In this document: in pieces, positions 8,572 through 17,417 of the stretch
Layout: every line of letters starts with the position of its first letter
Position numbering within the stretch: position 1 is the first letter of the stretch
Source of the DNA: Methylocella tundrae
GTDB taxonomy: Bacteria; Pseudomonadota; Alphaproteobacteria; Rhizobiales; Beijerinckiaceae
Direction of reading: 5' to 3'
Length of the DNA: 64,000 bases
Assembly (NCBI RefSeq): GCF_038024855.1
Contig: NZ_CP139088.1
Coordinates: 1 to 64,000 of the forward strand
Made by a program: the position numbers and the translations under genes
Notes under the pieces: generated by a model
Seen by the model: only the letters and a program-made list of their open reading frames with translations
What the model was told of the DNA's origin: nothing
The model's database searches: none

Positions 8572-10580
8572 GGCGCCTCTCCAGCGGCGAGGACGACCAG
8601 CTCGGCGCCTTCCGGCGCCACATCGCCTTCGGCGTAACGGATGTCGGCGATGACGCCGTCGTCCGGGGCCGTGAGAGTGATCTCCATTTTCATGGCTTCG
8701 AGAACGATGACGGGAGCGCCTTTTTTTACGAAATCGCCGGTCCCGACGAGAACGCGCGTGACGCGCGCGGGTAGGGGAGCGGTCAGCTGGAGCGCTCCCG
8801 AGGCCTCGACGCGCGGCGGCGCCAGCGGATCGACGTAACGCAGAAAATGATTTCGCCCGGCGAGAATGACGACGAGCCCAAAATCCTCCCTGACCACCCG
8901 AAGCTGGCGCAGCACTCCGTCTACGCGCAGACGCATCCCGTCGCCGGTTTCCTCGGCGCTGACGAGCATGGCTGTGGCCGGCGTCTCCACACGGATTGAC
9001 CCATCCGGCAAAGCGTGAACGCGAAGCGTTATGCTTTCTCCCTCGCGGTCGAAAATGACAGTCTGACAGCCTTGCCCGTCGATCCGCCAGGCGTCGCTCA
9101 CATCCCAGGGCGACCAGGGATCGCCGGAGTTCGCTGCCTCCGCCGCCGCCTTCACTCGCAAATCGCCGAGCCGCGCCGCCGCGCCCGCGGCGAGGATCGT
9201 CGTTTCCTCGCTCCCCGCCGGCGAGGCTGGAGCGAGCAATTGGTCGATATGGCGCTCGATGAAGCCGGTGTCGCTTTCGCCGCTCATAAAGGCGGGATGC
9301 GTCGCAATGGCGCGCAGCACATCGAGATTGGTCGCGACGCCGACGATTTCATATTCAGCGAGCGCGCTCTCGAGCCTTTGCAGGGCGGCTGCGCGATCAA
9401 CGCCCCAGACGATCAGTTTAGCGATCAGAGGATCGTAGTCTTGCGTGATCGGGTCGCCCTGGCGCAGGCCCGTATCGACCCGGACGCCTTCTGCTTCTCG
9501 CGGTTCCCGCAGATGCCTGATCCGGCCCGTAGACGGAAGAAAGCCGCGGCCCGGATCTTCCGCATAGATGCGAGCCTCGATCGAATGTCCGAGCATGCTC
9601 AACCGCTGCTGCGTCAACGGAAGTTTCTCGCCAGAGGCGACGCGCAGCTGCCATTCGACCAGATCCTGCCGCGAGATCATTTCCGTGACCGGATGCTCGA
9701 CTTGCAGACGCGCATTCATTTCCAGAAAATAGAAGCGATCGCCTTTCACGAGAAACTCGACGGTTCCCGCGCCGACATAACCAACGGCGCGGGCGGCCGT
9801 GATCGCGGCTTCGGCCATGGCGCGCCGGCGCAGCGGGTCGATGCCCGGCGCCGGCGTCTCCTCGACAATTTTCTGATGACGCCGCTGGATCGAGCAGTCA
9901 CGTTCGAAAAAGGAGACGATTTCGCCGTGTTGGTCGGCGAAGATCTGGACCTCGATATGGCGGGCCTCCGGCACGTATTTCTCGATCAATAGCCGATCGT
10001 CGCCAAAAGAGGCCAGCGCCTCGCGCCTCGCGCCTTCGAGGGCCTCCGGCAGGTCCTCGCAGCGTTCGACGATCCGCATGCCCTTGCCGCCGCCAGCGGC
10101 CGAGGCCTTGATCAGGACGGGAAATCCGATGTCCGCGGCGACGCCGGCGAGGAGCGCCAAGTCCTGAGCGTCGCCATGATAGCCCGGCAGGATGGGAACG
10201 CCCGCGCGCTCCATCATTGTTTTGGCCGCCGCCTTGGAGCCCATCACGCGCATCGCTTCCGGCGGCGGCCCGATGAAGCAAATTCCCGCTTTCGCGCAGG
10301 CTGTGGCGAAGGCCGGGTTCTCCGAAAGGAAGCCATAGCCGGGATGGATCGCCTCAGCTCCCGATTGCCGGGCCGCCGCCACGATCTTGTCGATCGCAAG
10401 GTAACTCTCCTGCGCGCGGGCGGCGCCGATCGGCCAGGCCTCGTCGGCAAGATCGACATGGAGCGCATGCGCATCCGCATCCGAATAGACCGCAACCGTC
10501 GCGACGCCGAGCCGCCTTGCGGTGGCTATCACGCGACAGGCGATCTCGCCGCGATTGGCGATCAGGATCTTACGAAACAT
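8568..10580 (-). CDS. liuD: Methylcrotonyl-CoA carboxylase alpha (biotin) subunit
   Basis: This subunit carboxylates biotin and carries it to the carboxyltransferase subunit to convert 3-methylcrotonyl-CoA to 3-methylglutaconyl-CoA. The 670-residue protein has a biotin carboxylase domain at its N-terminus (KILIANRGEIACRVI; glycine-rich ATP loop KASAAGGGKGMR about residues 158-169). It ends with a biotinyl domain whose biotinylated Lys is in VLEAMKMEIT (about residue 635). It overlaps liuC upstream by 11 bases and liuE downstream by four. Propionyl-CoA carboxylase is excluded mainly by the liuABCDE order. Confidence 0.94.
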   Translation of the reverse strand: MFRKILIANRGEIACRVIATARRLGVATVAVYSDADAHALHVDLADEAWPIGAARAQESYLAIDKIVAAARQSGAEAIHPGYGFLSENPAFATACAKAGICFIGPPPEAMRVMGSKAAAKTMMERAGVPILPGYHGDAQDLALLAGVAADIGFPVLIKASAAGGGKGMRIVERCEDLPEALEGARREALASFGDDRLLIEKYVPEARHIEVQIFADQHGEIVSFFERDCSIQRRHQKIVEETPAPGIDPLRRRAMAEAAITAARAVGYVGAGTVEFLVKGDRFYFLEMNARLQVEHPVTEMISRQDLVEWQLRVASGEKLPLTQQRLSMLGHSIEARIYAEDPGRGFLPSTGRIRHLREPREAEGVRVDTGLRQGDPITQDYDPLIAKLIVWGVDRAAALQRLESALAEYEIVGVATNLDVLRAIATHPAFMSGESDTGFIERHIDQLLAPASPAGSEETTILAAGAAARLGDLRVKAAAEAANSGDPWSPWDVSDAWRIDGQGCQTVIFDREGESITLRVHALPDGSIRVETPATAMLVSAEETGDGMRLRVDGVLRQLRVVREDFGLVVILAGRNHFLRYVDPLAPPRVEASGALQLTAPLPARVTRVLVGTGDFVKKGAPVIVLEAMKMEITLTAPDDGVIADIRYAEGDVAPEGAELVVLAAGEAP

Positions 10581-11376
10581 CTGGATTGTTCCGATCCGTG
10601 CGCCAGGCGGGGAGCCGTTTGCCGAGAAAGGCGCTCAAGCCTTCCCTTCCCTCCGGGGAAGCGCGCCGCGTCGCAATCCTTCTCGCTGTCTCCCGCGCGA
10701 GTTCAGCGTCGATGGGACGCCCCTCGCACCAAGACGCCAGCGCCTTCGCCTCGGTCTGGGCGCCCGGAGCGCCAGCCAGAAGCGCCTCGATAATCGTGTC
10801 TCGCGCGGTTTCGAGGGCCGCTTCCGCCACGACCTCGTGAACGAGCCCGATCTCCTTGGCGCGCGGGGCCGAAATCGATTCCGCCGTCAGAAAATAGCGC
10901 CGGGCCTGCCGCGCGCCGATGGCCCGGATGACAAAGGGCCCGACCACGGCCGGGATGAGGCCGAGCCTTGCTTCGCTCAGGCAGAAACTCGCCCGGTCGG
11001 ACGCGACCGCTACGTCGCAACAGGCGACAAGGCCGACGCCGCCGCCATAGGCCGGGCCGCCGATCACGGCGACGGTGGGCTTTGACAGAAGGTCGAGCCT
11101 TTGCATGAGTTCGGCGAGCACGCCAGCGTCGGCGACATTGGCGTCAAAACTGTCCTGCGCGGCTCGTTTCATCCATGCGATATCCGCTCCGGCGCAGAAG
11201 CTTTCGCCGGCGGCTTCGAGGACGACGACGCGTACGGCGGATTGGCCGTCGAGGCGCTTCAACGACGCGGTCATCGCCGCGATCAGCCCATCGTCGAACG
11301 CATTATGCCGCTCTGGCTTGTTCAATGTGAGCGTCGCGACCCCACGGGCGTCGATCGATTCCAGAAGGTCGCTCAT
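10570..11376 (-). CDS. liuC: Methylglutaconyl-CoA hydratase (enoyl-CoA hydratase family)
   Basis: A 268-residue crotonase-fold protein that hydrates 3-methylglutaconyl-CoA to HMG-CoA. It shows ESFCAGADIAWMKRAA (about residues 59-74, oxyanion-hole region) and AYGGGVGLVACCDVAVAS (about 108-125), both crotonase landmarks. ARLGLIPAVVGPFV follows. Its place between the two methylcrotonyl-CoA carboxylase genes makes the LiuC assignment much stronger than a generic enoyl-CoA hydratase call. Start ATG 11376 is six bases after the liuB stop. Confidence 0.9.
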   Translation of the reverse strand: MSDLLESIDARGVATLTLNKPERHNAFDDGLIAAMTASLKRLDGQSAVRVVVLEAAGESFCAGADIAWMKRAAQDSFDANVADAGVLAELMQRLDLLSKPTVAVIGGPAYGGGVGLVACCDVAVASDRASFCLSEARLGLIPAVVGPFVIRAIGARQARRYFLTAESISAPRAKEIGLVHEVVAEAALETARDTIIEALLAGAPGAQTEAKALASWCEGRPIDAELARETARRIATRRASPEGREGLSAFLGKRLPAWRTDRNNPDVS

Positions 11377-11382
11377 CTCGCC

Positions 11383-12990
11383 TCACATGCGGAAAAGGCC
11401 AAACCGGCTTTCGTCAATAGGCGCGTTGAAACTCGCGGAAAGCGCCAGACCCAGCACGCGGCGCGTGTCGGCGGGATCGATGACGCCGTCGTCCCAGAGC
11501 CGGGCGCTGGCGTAATAGGGATGGCTCTGCCGCCCATATTGATCGCGGATCGAGGCTTCGAAAGCCGCTTCGTCTTCCCTCGAGGAGACGAGGCCGCGCG
11601 CTTCGAGGCTGTCGCGGCGCACGCGGCTCAAAACGCTCGCCGCCTGCTCTCCGCCCATCACGCCGATCCTCGCATTTGGCCACATCCACAAAAACCGCGG
11701 CGAATAGGCGCGTCCGCACATCGCATAGTTTCCGGCGCCGAAGCTGCCGCCGATGACCACGGTGAATTTCGGCACGGCGGCCGTGGCGACGGCGGCGACC
11801 ATCTTCGCGCCTTCCTTGGCGATGCCTCCGGCTTCATATTTGCGTCCGACCATGAAGCCGGCGATGTTCTGAAGGAAGATTAACGGAATCCGGCGCCGGG
11901 CGCAGATCTGAATGAAATGCGCAGCTTTTTGCGCGCTTTCCGAGAACAGGATCCCATTGCTGGCGATGACGCCAACCGGGTATCCCCAGACATGAGCGAA
12001 GCCCGTGACCAATGTCGGCCCGTAAAGGCGTTTGAACTCGTCGAATTCACTGTCGTCGACAATGCGCGCGATGATTTCGCGGACATCATACTGCCTGCGC
12101 CCATCCGCGGGCGTGACGCCATAGATCTCGCACGGATCATATCGCGGCTGCGCCGGCCTACGCAGCGCGACGGAAGGACGCTTCGTATGATTGAGATTGG
12201 CGATGATCGCGCGAGCGACGCCGAGGGCGTGGGCGTCAGTCTCGGCGTAATGGTCGGCGACGCCGGACTGACGGCAATGCACCTCTGCGCCGCCCAATTC
12301 TTCGGCCGTCACGACTTCGCCGGTCGCGGCCCGGACAAGCGGCGGTCCCGCGAGAAAGATCATTCCCTGGTTGCGAACGATGATGGTTTCGTCCGACATC
12401 GCCGGCACATAGGCGCCGCCCGCCGTGCAGGCTCCCATGACGACGGCGATCTGGGCGATTTCGGCCGCCGACATACTGGCCTGATTGTAGAAGATGCGTC
12501 CGAAATGCTCGCGATCGGGAAAGACTTCGTCCTGACTCGGCAGATGGGCGCCGCCTGAATCGACCAGATAGACGCATGGCAGGCGATTTTGCGCGGCTAT
12601 TTCCTGCGCGCGCAAATGCTTCTTCACGGTGATCGGAAAATAAGCGCCGCCCTTCACCGTCGCGTCATTCGCCACGATCATGCATTCCCTGCGGGAAATG
12701 CGTCCGATCCCGGCGATCACTCCGGCGCAGGGGACCTCGCCGTCGTACATTCCATGCGCGGCGAACTGTCCAATCTCGAGGAAAGGCGAGAGGGGATCAA
12801 TCAGCGCGTCGATCCGCTCGCGCGGCAGCATTTTTCCACGCGCCAGGTGGCGCGCCCGCGCCGCCGCTCCACCGCCCTCGCGGATGCGGCTTGCGGTGTG
12901 GCGGAGGTCGGAAACCAGTTCCGTCATGGCTTCGCGATTCAAGCGATATTCGGTTGAGCGCGTATCGACGGCTGTTTCGATGAGGGGCAT
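11383..12990 (-). CDS. liuB: Methylcrotonyl-CoA carboxylase beta (carboxyltransferase) subunit
   Basis: The carboxyltransferase subunit moves CO2 from biotin to 3-methylcrotonyl-CoA. The 535-residue length is exactly as expected. Visible landmarks include [18 protein letters not shown] near residue 57, [19 protein letters not shown] near 140, and [20 protein letters not shown] with [18 protein letters not shown] near 415-450. The last segment is characteristic of acyl-CoA carboxyltransferases, and the SGGAHLP form is typical of methylcrotonyl-specific ones. It lies second in the operon after liuA (52-base gap). Confidence 0.95.
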   Translation of the reverse strand: MPLIETAVDTRSTEYRLNREAMTELVSDLRHTASRIREGGGAAARARHLARGKMLPRERIDALIDPLSPFLEIGQFAAHGMYDGEVPCAGVIAGIGRISRRECMIVANDATVKGGAYFPITVKKHLRAQEIAAQNRLPCVYLVDSGGAHLPSQDEVFPDREHFGRIFYNQASMSAAEIAQIAVVMGACTAGGAYVPAMSDETIIVRNQGMIFLAGPPLVRAATGEVVTAEELGGAEVHCRQSGVADHYAETDAHALGVARAIIANLNHTKRPSVALRRPAQPRYDPCEIYGVTPADGRRQYDVREIIARIVDDSEFDEFKRLYGPTLVTGFAHVWGYPVGVIASNGILFSESAQKAAHFIQICARRRIPLIFLQNIAGFMVGRKYEAGGIAKEGAKMVAAVATAAVPKFTVVIGGSFGAGNYAMCGRAYSPRFLWMWPNARIGVMGGEQAASVLSRVRRDSLEARGLVSSREDEAAFEASIRDQYGRQSHPYYASARLWDDGVIDPADTRRVLGLALSASFNAPIDESRFGLFRM

Positions 12991-13042
12991 CGATCATTTT
13001 CCGCAATGGAGGCGCTTCAGGGGGCGCGCTTTCGGGATTTTG

Positions 13043-14215
13043 TCATCGGGCGCTCTCATTGAAGAGTTCCCGGCCGATCAGCATGCGGCGGATTTCACTG
13101 GTGCCGGCGCCGATCTCATACAGCTTGGCGTCGCGCAGGAGCCGGCCAGTCGGGTAGTCATTGATGTAACCGTTGCCGCCGAGACACTGGATCGCTTCGA
13201 GCGCCATCGAGGTCGCCCTTTCGGCGGCGAAAAGTATGGCGCCGGCGGCGTCCTTCCGCGTCGTCTCGCCCCGATCGCACGCCTTCGCCACCGCGTAGAC
13301 ATAGGCTTTCGCGGCGCTCATCGCGGTGTACATATCGGCGAGCTTTGCCTGCATGATCTGGAATTCGCCTATCGGCTGGCCGAACTGCTTTCGCTCATGC
13401 AGGTAGGGAACCACAACATCCATGCACGCCTGCATGATGCCGATCGGCCCGCCCGCAAGCACAACGCGCTCGTAATCCAATCCGCTCATCAGCAGGCTCA
13501 CGCCACGTTCAGGCAGTCCCAGCACATTGCTGTCTGGAACCTCGCAATCCTCGAACAGGATCTCGCATGTGTTGGATCCGCGCATGCCGAGCTTGTCGAA
13601 TTTCGGCGCGGTCGAAATGCCTTTAAAACTCTTCTCGATAATAAAGGCGGTGATGCCGCGCGCTCCGGCGTCCGGGTCGGTTTTGGCGTAGACGATCATG
13701 ACGTCCGCGTCGGGGCCGTTTGTGACCCACATCTTCACGCCGTTCAGGACATAGCGGTCGCCGCGCCTTCGCGCGCGCAAACGCATGTTGACGACATCCG
13801 ATCCGGCGCCCGGCTCCGACATGGCGAGGGCGCCGACATGCTCGCCGGACAGGAGCCCCGGCAGATAGCGCCGCTTCTGCTCGCCACTTCCGTTGCGATG
13901 AAGCTGGTTTACGCAGAGATTGGAGTGCGCGCCATAGGATAGGCCAACCGATGCGGAAGCCCGGCTGATCTCTTGCATGGCCAGGACATGTTCAAGATAC
14001 CCGAGGCCCGCGCCCCCATATTCCTCAGCGACCGTCACGCCGAGAACCCCGAGCTTTCCCATTTTTTTCCACAGTTCGGGGGGAAACGCGTTCTCGGCGT
14101 CGATCGTCGCGGCCCGCGGCGCGATCTCGCGCGAGGCGAACTCCTCGACCTGATCGCGAATCAGATCGGCGGTTTTACCGAGACCGAAATCCAGAACCGG
14201 CGGCTTATGGCTCAT
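13043..14215 (-). CDS. liuA: Isovaleryl-CoA dehydrogenase
   Basis: This FAD enzyme oxidises isovaleryl-CoA to 3-methylcrotonyl-CoA. From the ATG at 14215 the protein is 390 residues, the usual length, and starts [20 protein letters not shown] longer open frame upstream adds 41 unconserved residues and is rejected. [15 protein letters not shown] and [11 protein letters not shown] are acyl-CoA dehydrogenase motifs. The catalytic glutamate of the isovaleryl type lies in [18 protein letters not shown], and [20 protein letters not shown] marks the C-terminal part. It is first in the operon; no LiuR-type MerR regulator is present nearby. Confidence 0.94.
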   Translation of the reverse strand: MSHKPPVLDFGLGKTADLIRDQVEEFASREIAPRAATIDAENAFPPELWKKMGKLGVLGVTVAEEYGGAGLGYLEHVLAMQEISRASASVGLSYGAHSNLCVNQLHRNGSGEQKRRYLPGLLSGEHVGALAMSEPGAGSDVVNMRLRARRRGDRYVLNGVKMWVTNGPDADVMIVYAKTDPDAGARGITAFIIEKSFKGISTAPKFDKLGMRGSNTCEILFEDCEVPDSNVLGLPERGVSLLMSGLDYERVVLAGGPIGIMQACMDVVVPYLHERKQFGQPIGEFQIMQAKLADMYTAMSAAKAYVYAVAKACDRGETTRKDAAGAILFAAERATSMALEAIQCLGGNGYINDYPTGRLLRDAKLYEIGAGTSEIRRMLIGRELFNESAR

Positions 14216-14546
14216 GGAATCGAATTCTGTCCTTTGGGACTGCGGCCAACAAGGCCTATTTGGCCTATCTTTCGACATATGCAGTGATTTCAAGCGAGTC
14301 GGGGCGAGTTTTGCCGCGGCCGGCGGGGCGGACGCCATGAGCCGAGTTCAAGCCTGCGGGAAGCGGGCAAGGCTCCGCTCGACGTTGAAAATTGCCGATG
14401 AGAGGGGTTTTTTGACCAGGCGGCGACGCCGGGGGCCGGTGTATGGACAACTGCGCAGCTGGAGGCGGGCCGGAGCGGAGCGCCGTTGGTCTGCGGCCGC
14501 GTTTGCGCCATGATGCCGCCAGGATGAAAACGGAGGACGCGCGGCG
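14216..14546. other. Divergent intergenic region, liuA / SulP gene
   Basis: The 331 bases between two divergent genes must hold both promoters. I saw no convincing -35/-10 pair, riboswitch or binding palindrome. A short imperfect direct repeat, GGCCTATTTGGCCTATC, lies at 14260-14276. GGAGG at 14533-14537 is the likely ribosome-binding site of the SulP gene. Confidence 0.5.
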
Positions 14547-16244
14547 ATGGGGCTCAGTCTCTTTGCAGGCCTTAGGCCCTTTCGAGCCGCCGCCGCGGCG
14601 CGCGACGCCCTTGCGGGCGTGACGCTGGCGTCGATGAACATTCCGCAAGTGCTCGGCTATACCCGAATCGCAGGGACGCCGGTCGTGACCGGCCTCTACA
14701 CGGTCCTTCTTCCGCTGATCGCCTTCGCCGTCTTCGGCTCGTCGCGCCATCTGGTCGTCGCGGCGGACTCCGCGACCGCGGCGATCTTCTCCAGTTCACT
14801 GTCCCCCATGGCGGCGCCCGCCAGCGAAAAATACATGGCGCTGGTCGGCATGGTGGCGCTGGTCACCGCAGGCTTTTTGTTGCTGGCGCGGCTCTTCAAG
14901 CTAGGCTTTCTCGCCGATTTTCTGTCGCGAACGGTGCTGGTCGGATTTCTGGGCGGCGTTGGATTTCAGGTTGGAATCGCGATGCTCGGTGAGATATTCG
15001 GGGTGGCGGCGCCGTCGCATCACACGCTCATTCAGCTTTGGCAGGTTCTTCAAAGCCTGCCGGGGACCAATCTGCCAACGCTCTCTCTGGCGGCGCTGGT
15101 GATCGCCACGATTCTGCTCGGCCATCGCTATCTGCCCAAGGTCCCGGTATCGCTGTTCGCCGTGCTGGCGGCGATCGTCGCGAGCGCGAGGCTCCATTTT
15201 GCCGAGCGCGGCATCGCAGTCATCGGGCCGGTTCCGGGCGGCCTGCCGCCAATCAGGCTTCCTGAGGTGAGCTGGAGCGAGTTGCTGGCGGTTTTGCCGG
15301 TCGCGGCCTCCTGCTTCGTAATGATCATCGCGCAAAGCGCCGCGACATCGCGTGCTTTCGCCGTGCGCCATCACGAGCGCGTCGATGAGGACGCCGACAT
15401 TCTTGGGCTCGCCGCCGCGAACGCGGCGGCCGGTTTGAGCGGAGCCTTCGTCGTCAATGGCAGCCCGACGCAGACCGCTATGGCGGATAGCGCGGGCGCG
15501 CGCAGCCAGGTCGCCCAATTGGCTTTCGCGGGCGTTGTGTTGCTGGTGTTGTTATATCTGACAGGCCCCCTCCAATATCTGCCCCGGTGCGTGCTGGCCG
15601 CCATCGTATTCACGATTGCGGTCAGAATGGTCGACTTCAGACAATTGCGCGCCATCCGCCGGGAGAGCCCAGGCGAGTACTATCTCGCGATCACCACAGC
15701 CGCGGCGGTGATCGCAATCGGCGTCGAACAAGGGATTTTGCTAGCGATTATCTTGTCGCTGCTGAGGCATGTGCGTCACAGCTATCGGCCGCACACCATG
15801 GTGCTCGTTGCGGACGCGGCCGGGCGCTGGGAGCAGACCGCCGCGACGGCAGGCGCCGAGACTGAACCCGGGCTGATTGTCTATCGATTCGGCTCCGATT
15901 TATTTTACGCAAATGACAACCGCTTCGCCGATGAAATTCGCGCCCTCGTGGAGCACGCGCCGAGCCCGGTTCGCTGGCTCGTCATCGACGCCGGCGCGAT
16001 CACCGATATCGACTATTCCGCCGCGCAGTCGGTTCGCGATCTGCTCGACGATCTACGCCGTCTCGGCGTCGGCGTGGTGTTCGGACGCGTCAGGTCATAT
16101 TTGCGATCGGATCTCGACCGGCACGGCGTCACGGCCGCGGTCGGAGAGGCGCGGGTTTTCGAGACGCTTCACGAAGCCATTGACGCTGTGCGAGGCGGCG
16201 CCCTCGAAGCGTCCGCGAATGGCCCGGCGCGGCCGGCGCGCTGA
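14547..16244 (+). CDS. SulP family anion transporter with STAS domain
   Basis: A 565-residue inner-membrane protein of the SulP/SLC26 family, which moves sulfate, bicarbonate or other anions. The N-terminal two thirds form about 10-12 hydrophobic segments, with the family signature near residues 25-60 (GVTLASMNIPQVLGYTRIAG, TGLYTVLLPL). A C-terminal STAS domain follows at about residues 445-550 (RWLVIDAGAITDIDYSAAQS carries the STAS helix). Substrate cannot be read from sequence. It is monocistronic and converges on the patatin gene, with only 11 bases between the stop codons. Confidence 0.88.
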   Translation: MGLSLFAGLRPFRAAAAARDALAGVTLASMNIPQVLGYTRIAGTPVVTGLYTVLLPLIAFAVFGSSRHLVVAADSATAAIFSSSLSPMAAPASEKYMALVGMVALVTAGFLLLARLFKLGFLADFLSRTVLVGFLGGVGFQVGIAMLGEIFGVAAPSHHTLIQLWQVLQSLPGTNLPTLSLAALVIATILLGHRYLPKVPVSLFAVLAAIVASARLHFAERGIAVIGPVPGGLPPIRLPEVSWSELLAVLPVAASCFVMIIAQSAATSRAFAVRHHERVDEDADILGLAAANAAAGLSGAFVVNGSPTQTAMADSAGARSQVAQLAFAGVVLLVLLYLTGPLQYLPRCVLAAIVFTIAVRMVDFRQLRAIRRESPGEYYLAITTAAAVIAIGVEQGILLAIILSLLRHVRHSYRPHTMVLVADAAGRWEQTAATAGAETEPGLIVYRFGSDLFYANDNRFADEIRALVEHAPSPVRWLVIDAGAITDIDYSAAQSVRDLLDDLRRLGVGVVFGRVRSYLRSDLDRHGVTAAVGEARVFETLHEAIDAVRGGALEASANGPARPAR

Positions 16245-16255
16245 GCCGGCGCACG

Positions 16256-17317
16256 TCACATGAAGGTCGTGGCGAGGTCCACCGTCGAGCGGCTTCCGAT
16301 CGCGTCAACGTTCGCATCGAGCCACTTCGTCGCTGTTCGCCGGCCCTCTTCAAACAAGCCATGCAGAAAATTCCAGTCAGTCTCGATTTTGGTAGCCGCG
16401 CCGAGCGCCGCCATCGCCGCGTCATTGCCGAGCCAATGGATGAACATGCGGCTGTACTTTGTGGAATCAAGCTGGTTCTCGTCGAGCAATTGCGTGACGA
16501 AAGCGATGGCGCGCATCTCCCGCATGAGCGATGAATTGAAGCTGATCTCGTTCACTCTGTTGGCGATCGCCGTCGCCGTGACCGGCAGGTCAGGGCGTTC
16601 GATCGGGTTGACGTGAACGATCAGCACATCCTTGCAGCCGCCCGCATAGATCAACGGGAAGATCGCCGGATTGCCCATGTAGCCGCCGTCCCAATAGTGT
16701 TCGCCGTCGATCTCGACGGCGCGGAACAGTTGCGGCAGGCAGGCCGAAGCAAGCACGGCCTCGAGCGACAGCGACGATTTCTCGAAAACTTTAATCTTCC
16801 CCGTACGCACGTTGGTCGCGCTGATGAAAAGGGGCGGCGCAGCAGGCGACGCCTTCAGCCGATCAAAATCAACGGTGTTGAGCAAGATCGTCTTCAGCGG
16901 ATTGAGGTCGAGCGGATTGCACTGTTGCGGCGTCAGGGTTTGCGTCATCGTCTGGAACGCGATGAAGCTCGGCGTCAGCTCGACCGGCGCCCCGCACATC
17001 CGGAGCCATGCATCAAGAGGCGTCGCGCCGACAGGGCTGAATAGCTGGCCGGTGCGCGATACGCCCCGCCAGAACTCGGCCAGCTTCTCGCGGGCGGCCT
17101 CCGGGCCGCCGATTGCAAGGCCGTAGGCAAGGGCGACCGCGTTCATCGCGCCGGAGCTCGTCGCGCTTATGGCCTCGACCCCCAGACGCCCGTCTTCAAG
17201 CAGACGGTCGAGCATGCCCCAGACGAACGCGCCGTGGGCGCCGCCGCCCTGCAACGCAAGCTTTACGGGCTTGCGGCCGGACGCGTCAGCATCGGAGCAA
17301 GGAGAGCTTTGCCGCAT
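16256..17317 (-). CDS. Patatin-like phospholipase
   Basis: Patatin-like enzymes are Ser-Asp dyad lipid acyl hydrolases. From the ATG at 17317 (GGGGA about ten bases upstream) the protein is 353 residues; a GTG at 17365 would add 16. The oxyanion loop LQGGGAHGAF is near residue 20 and the DGG/DGA-type Asp is in HYWDGGYMGNPA. The nucleophile elbow reads ISATSSGAMN, so the first Gly of GxSxG is Ala. No signal peptide is seen. It lies 100 bases downstream of the sedolisin-lipase gene on the same strand, probably co-transcribed, suggesting a shared lipid/protein degrading role. Confidence 0.86.
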   Translation of the reverse strand: MRQSSPCSDADASGRKPVKLALQGGGAHGAFVWGMLDRLLEDGRLGVEAISATSSGAMNAVALAYGLAIGGPEAAREKLAEFWRGVSRTGQLFSPVGATPLDAWLRMCGAPVELTPSFIAFQTMTQTLTPQQCNPLDLNPLKTILLNTVDFDRLKASPAAPPLFISATNVRTGKIKVFEKSSLSLEAVLASACLPQLFRAVEIDGEHYWDGGYMGNPAIFPLIYAGGCKDVLIVHVNPIERPDLPVTATAIANRVNEISFNSSLMREMRAIAFVTQLLDENQLDSTKYSRMFIHWLGNDAAMAALGAATKIETDWNFLHGLFEEGRRTATKWLDANVDAIGSRSTVDLATTFM

Positions 17318-17417
17318 GTTCACGCGATCCCCACGAGACAAGGGCTCAAAGCCGGAAAATCGCACGCAGCCGGGACCGTCCTTGGCGCCGCCGGCGGCGC
17401 CGAATCGCCTACGGCGG

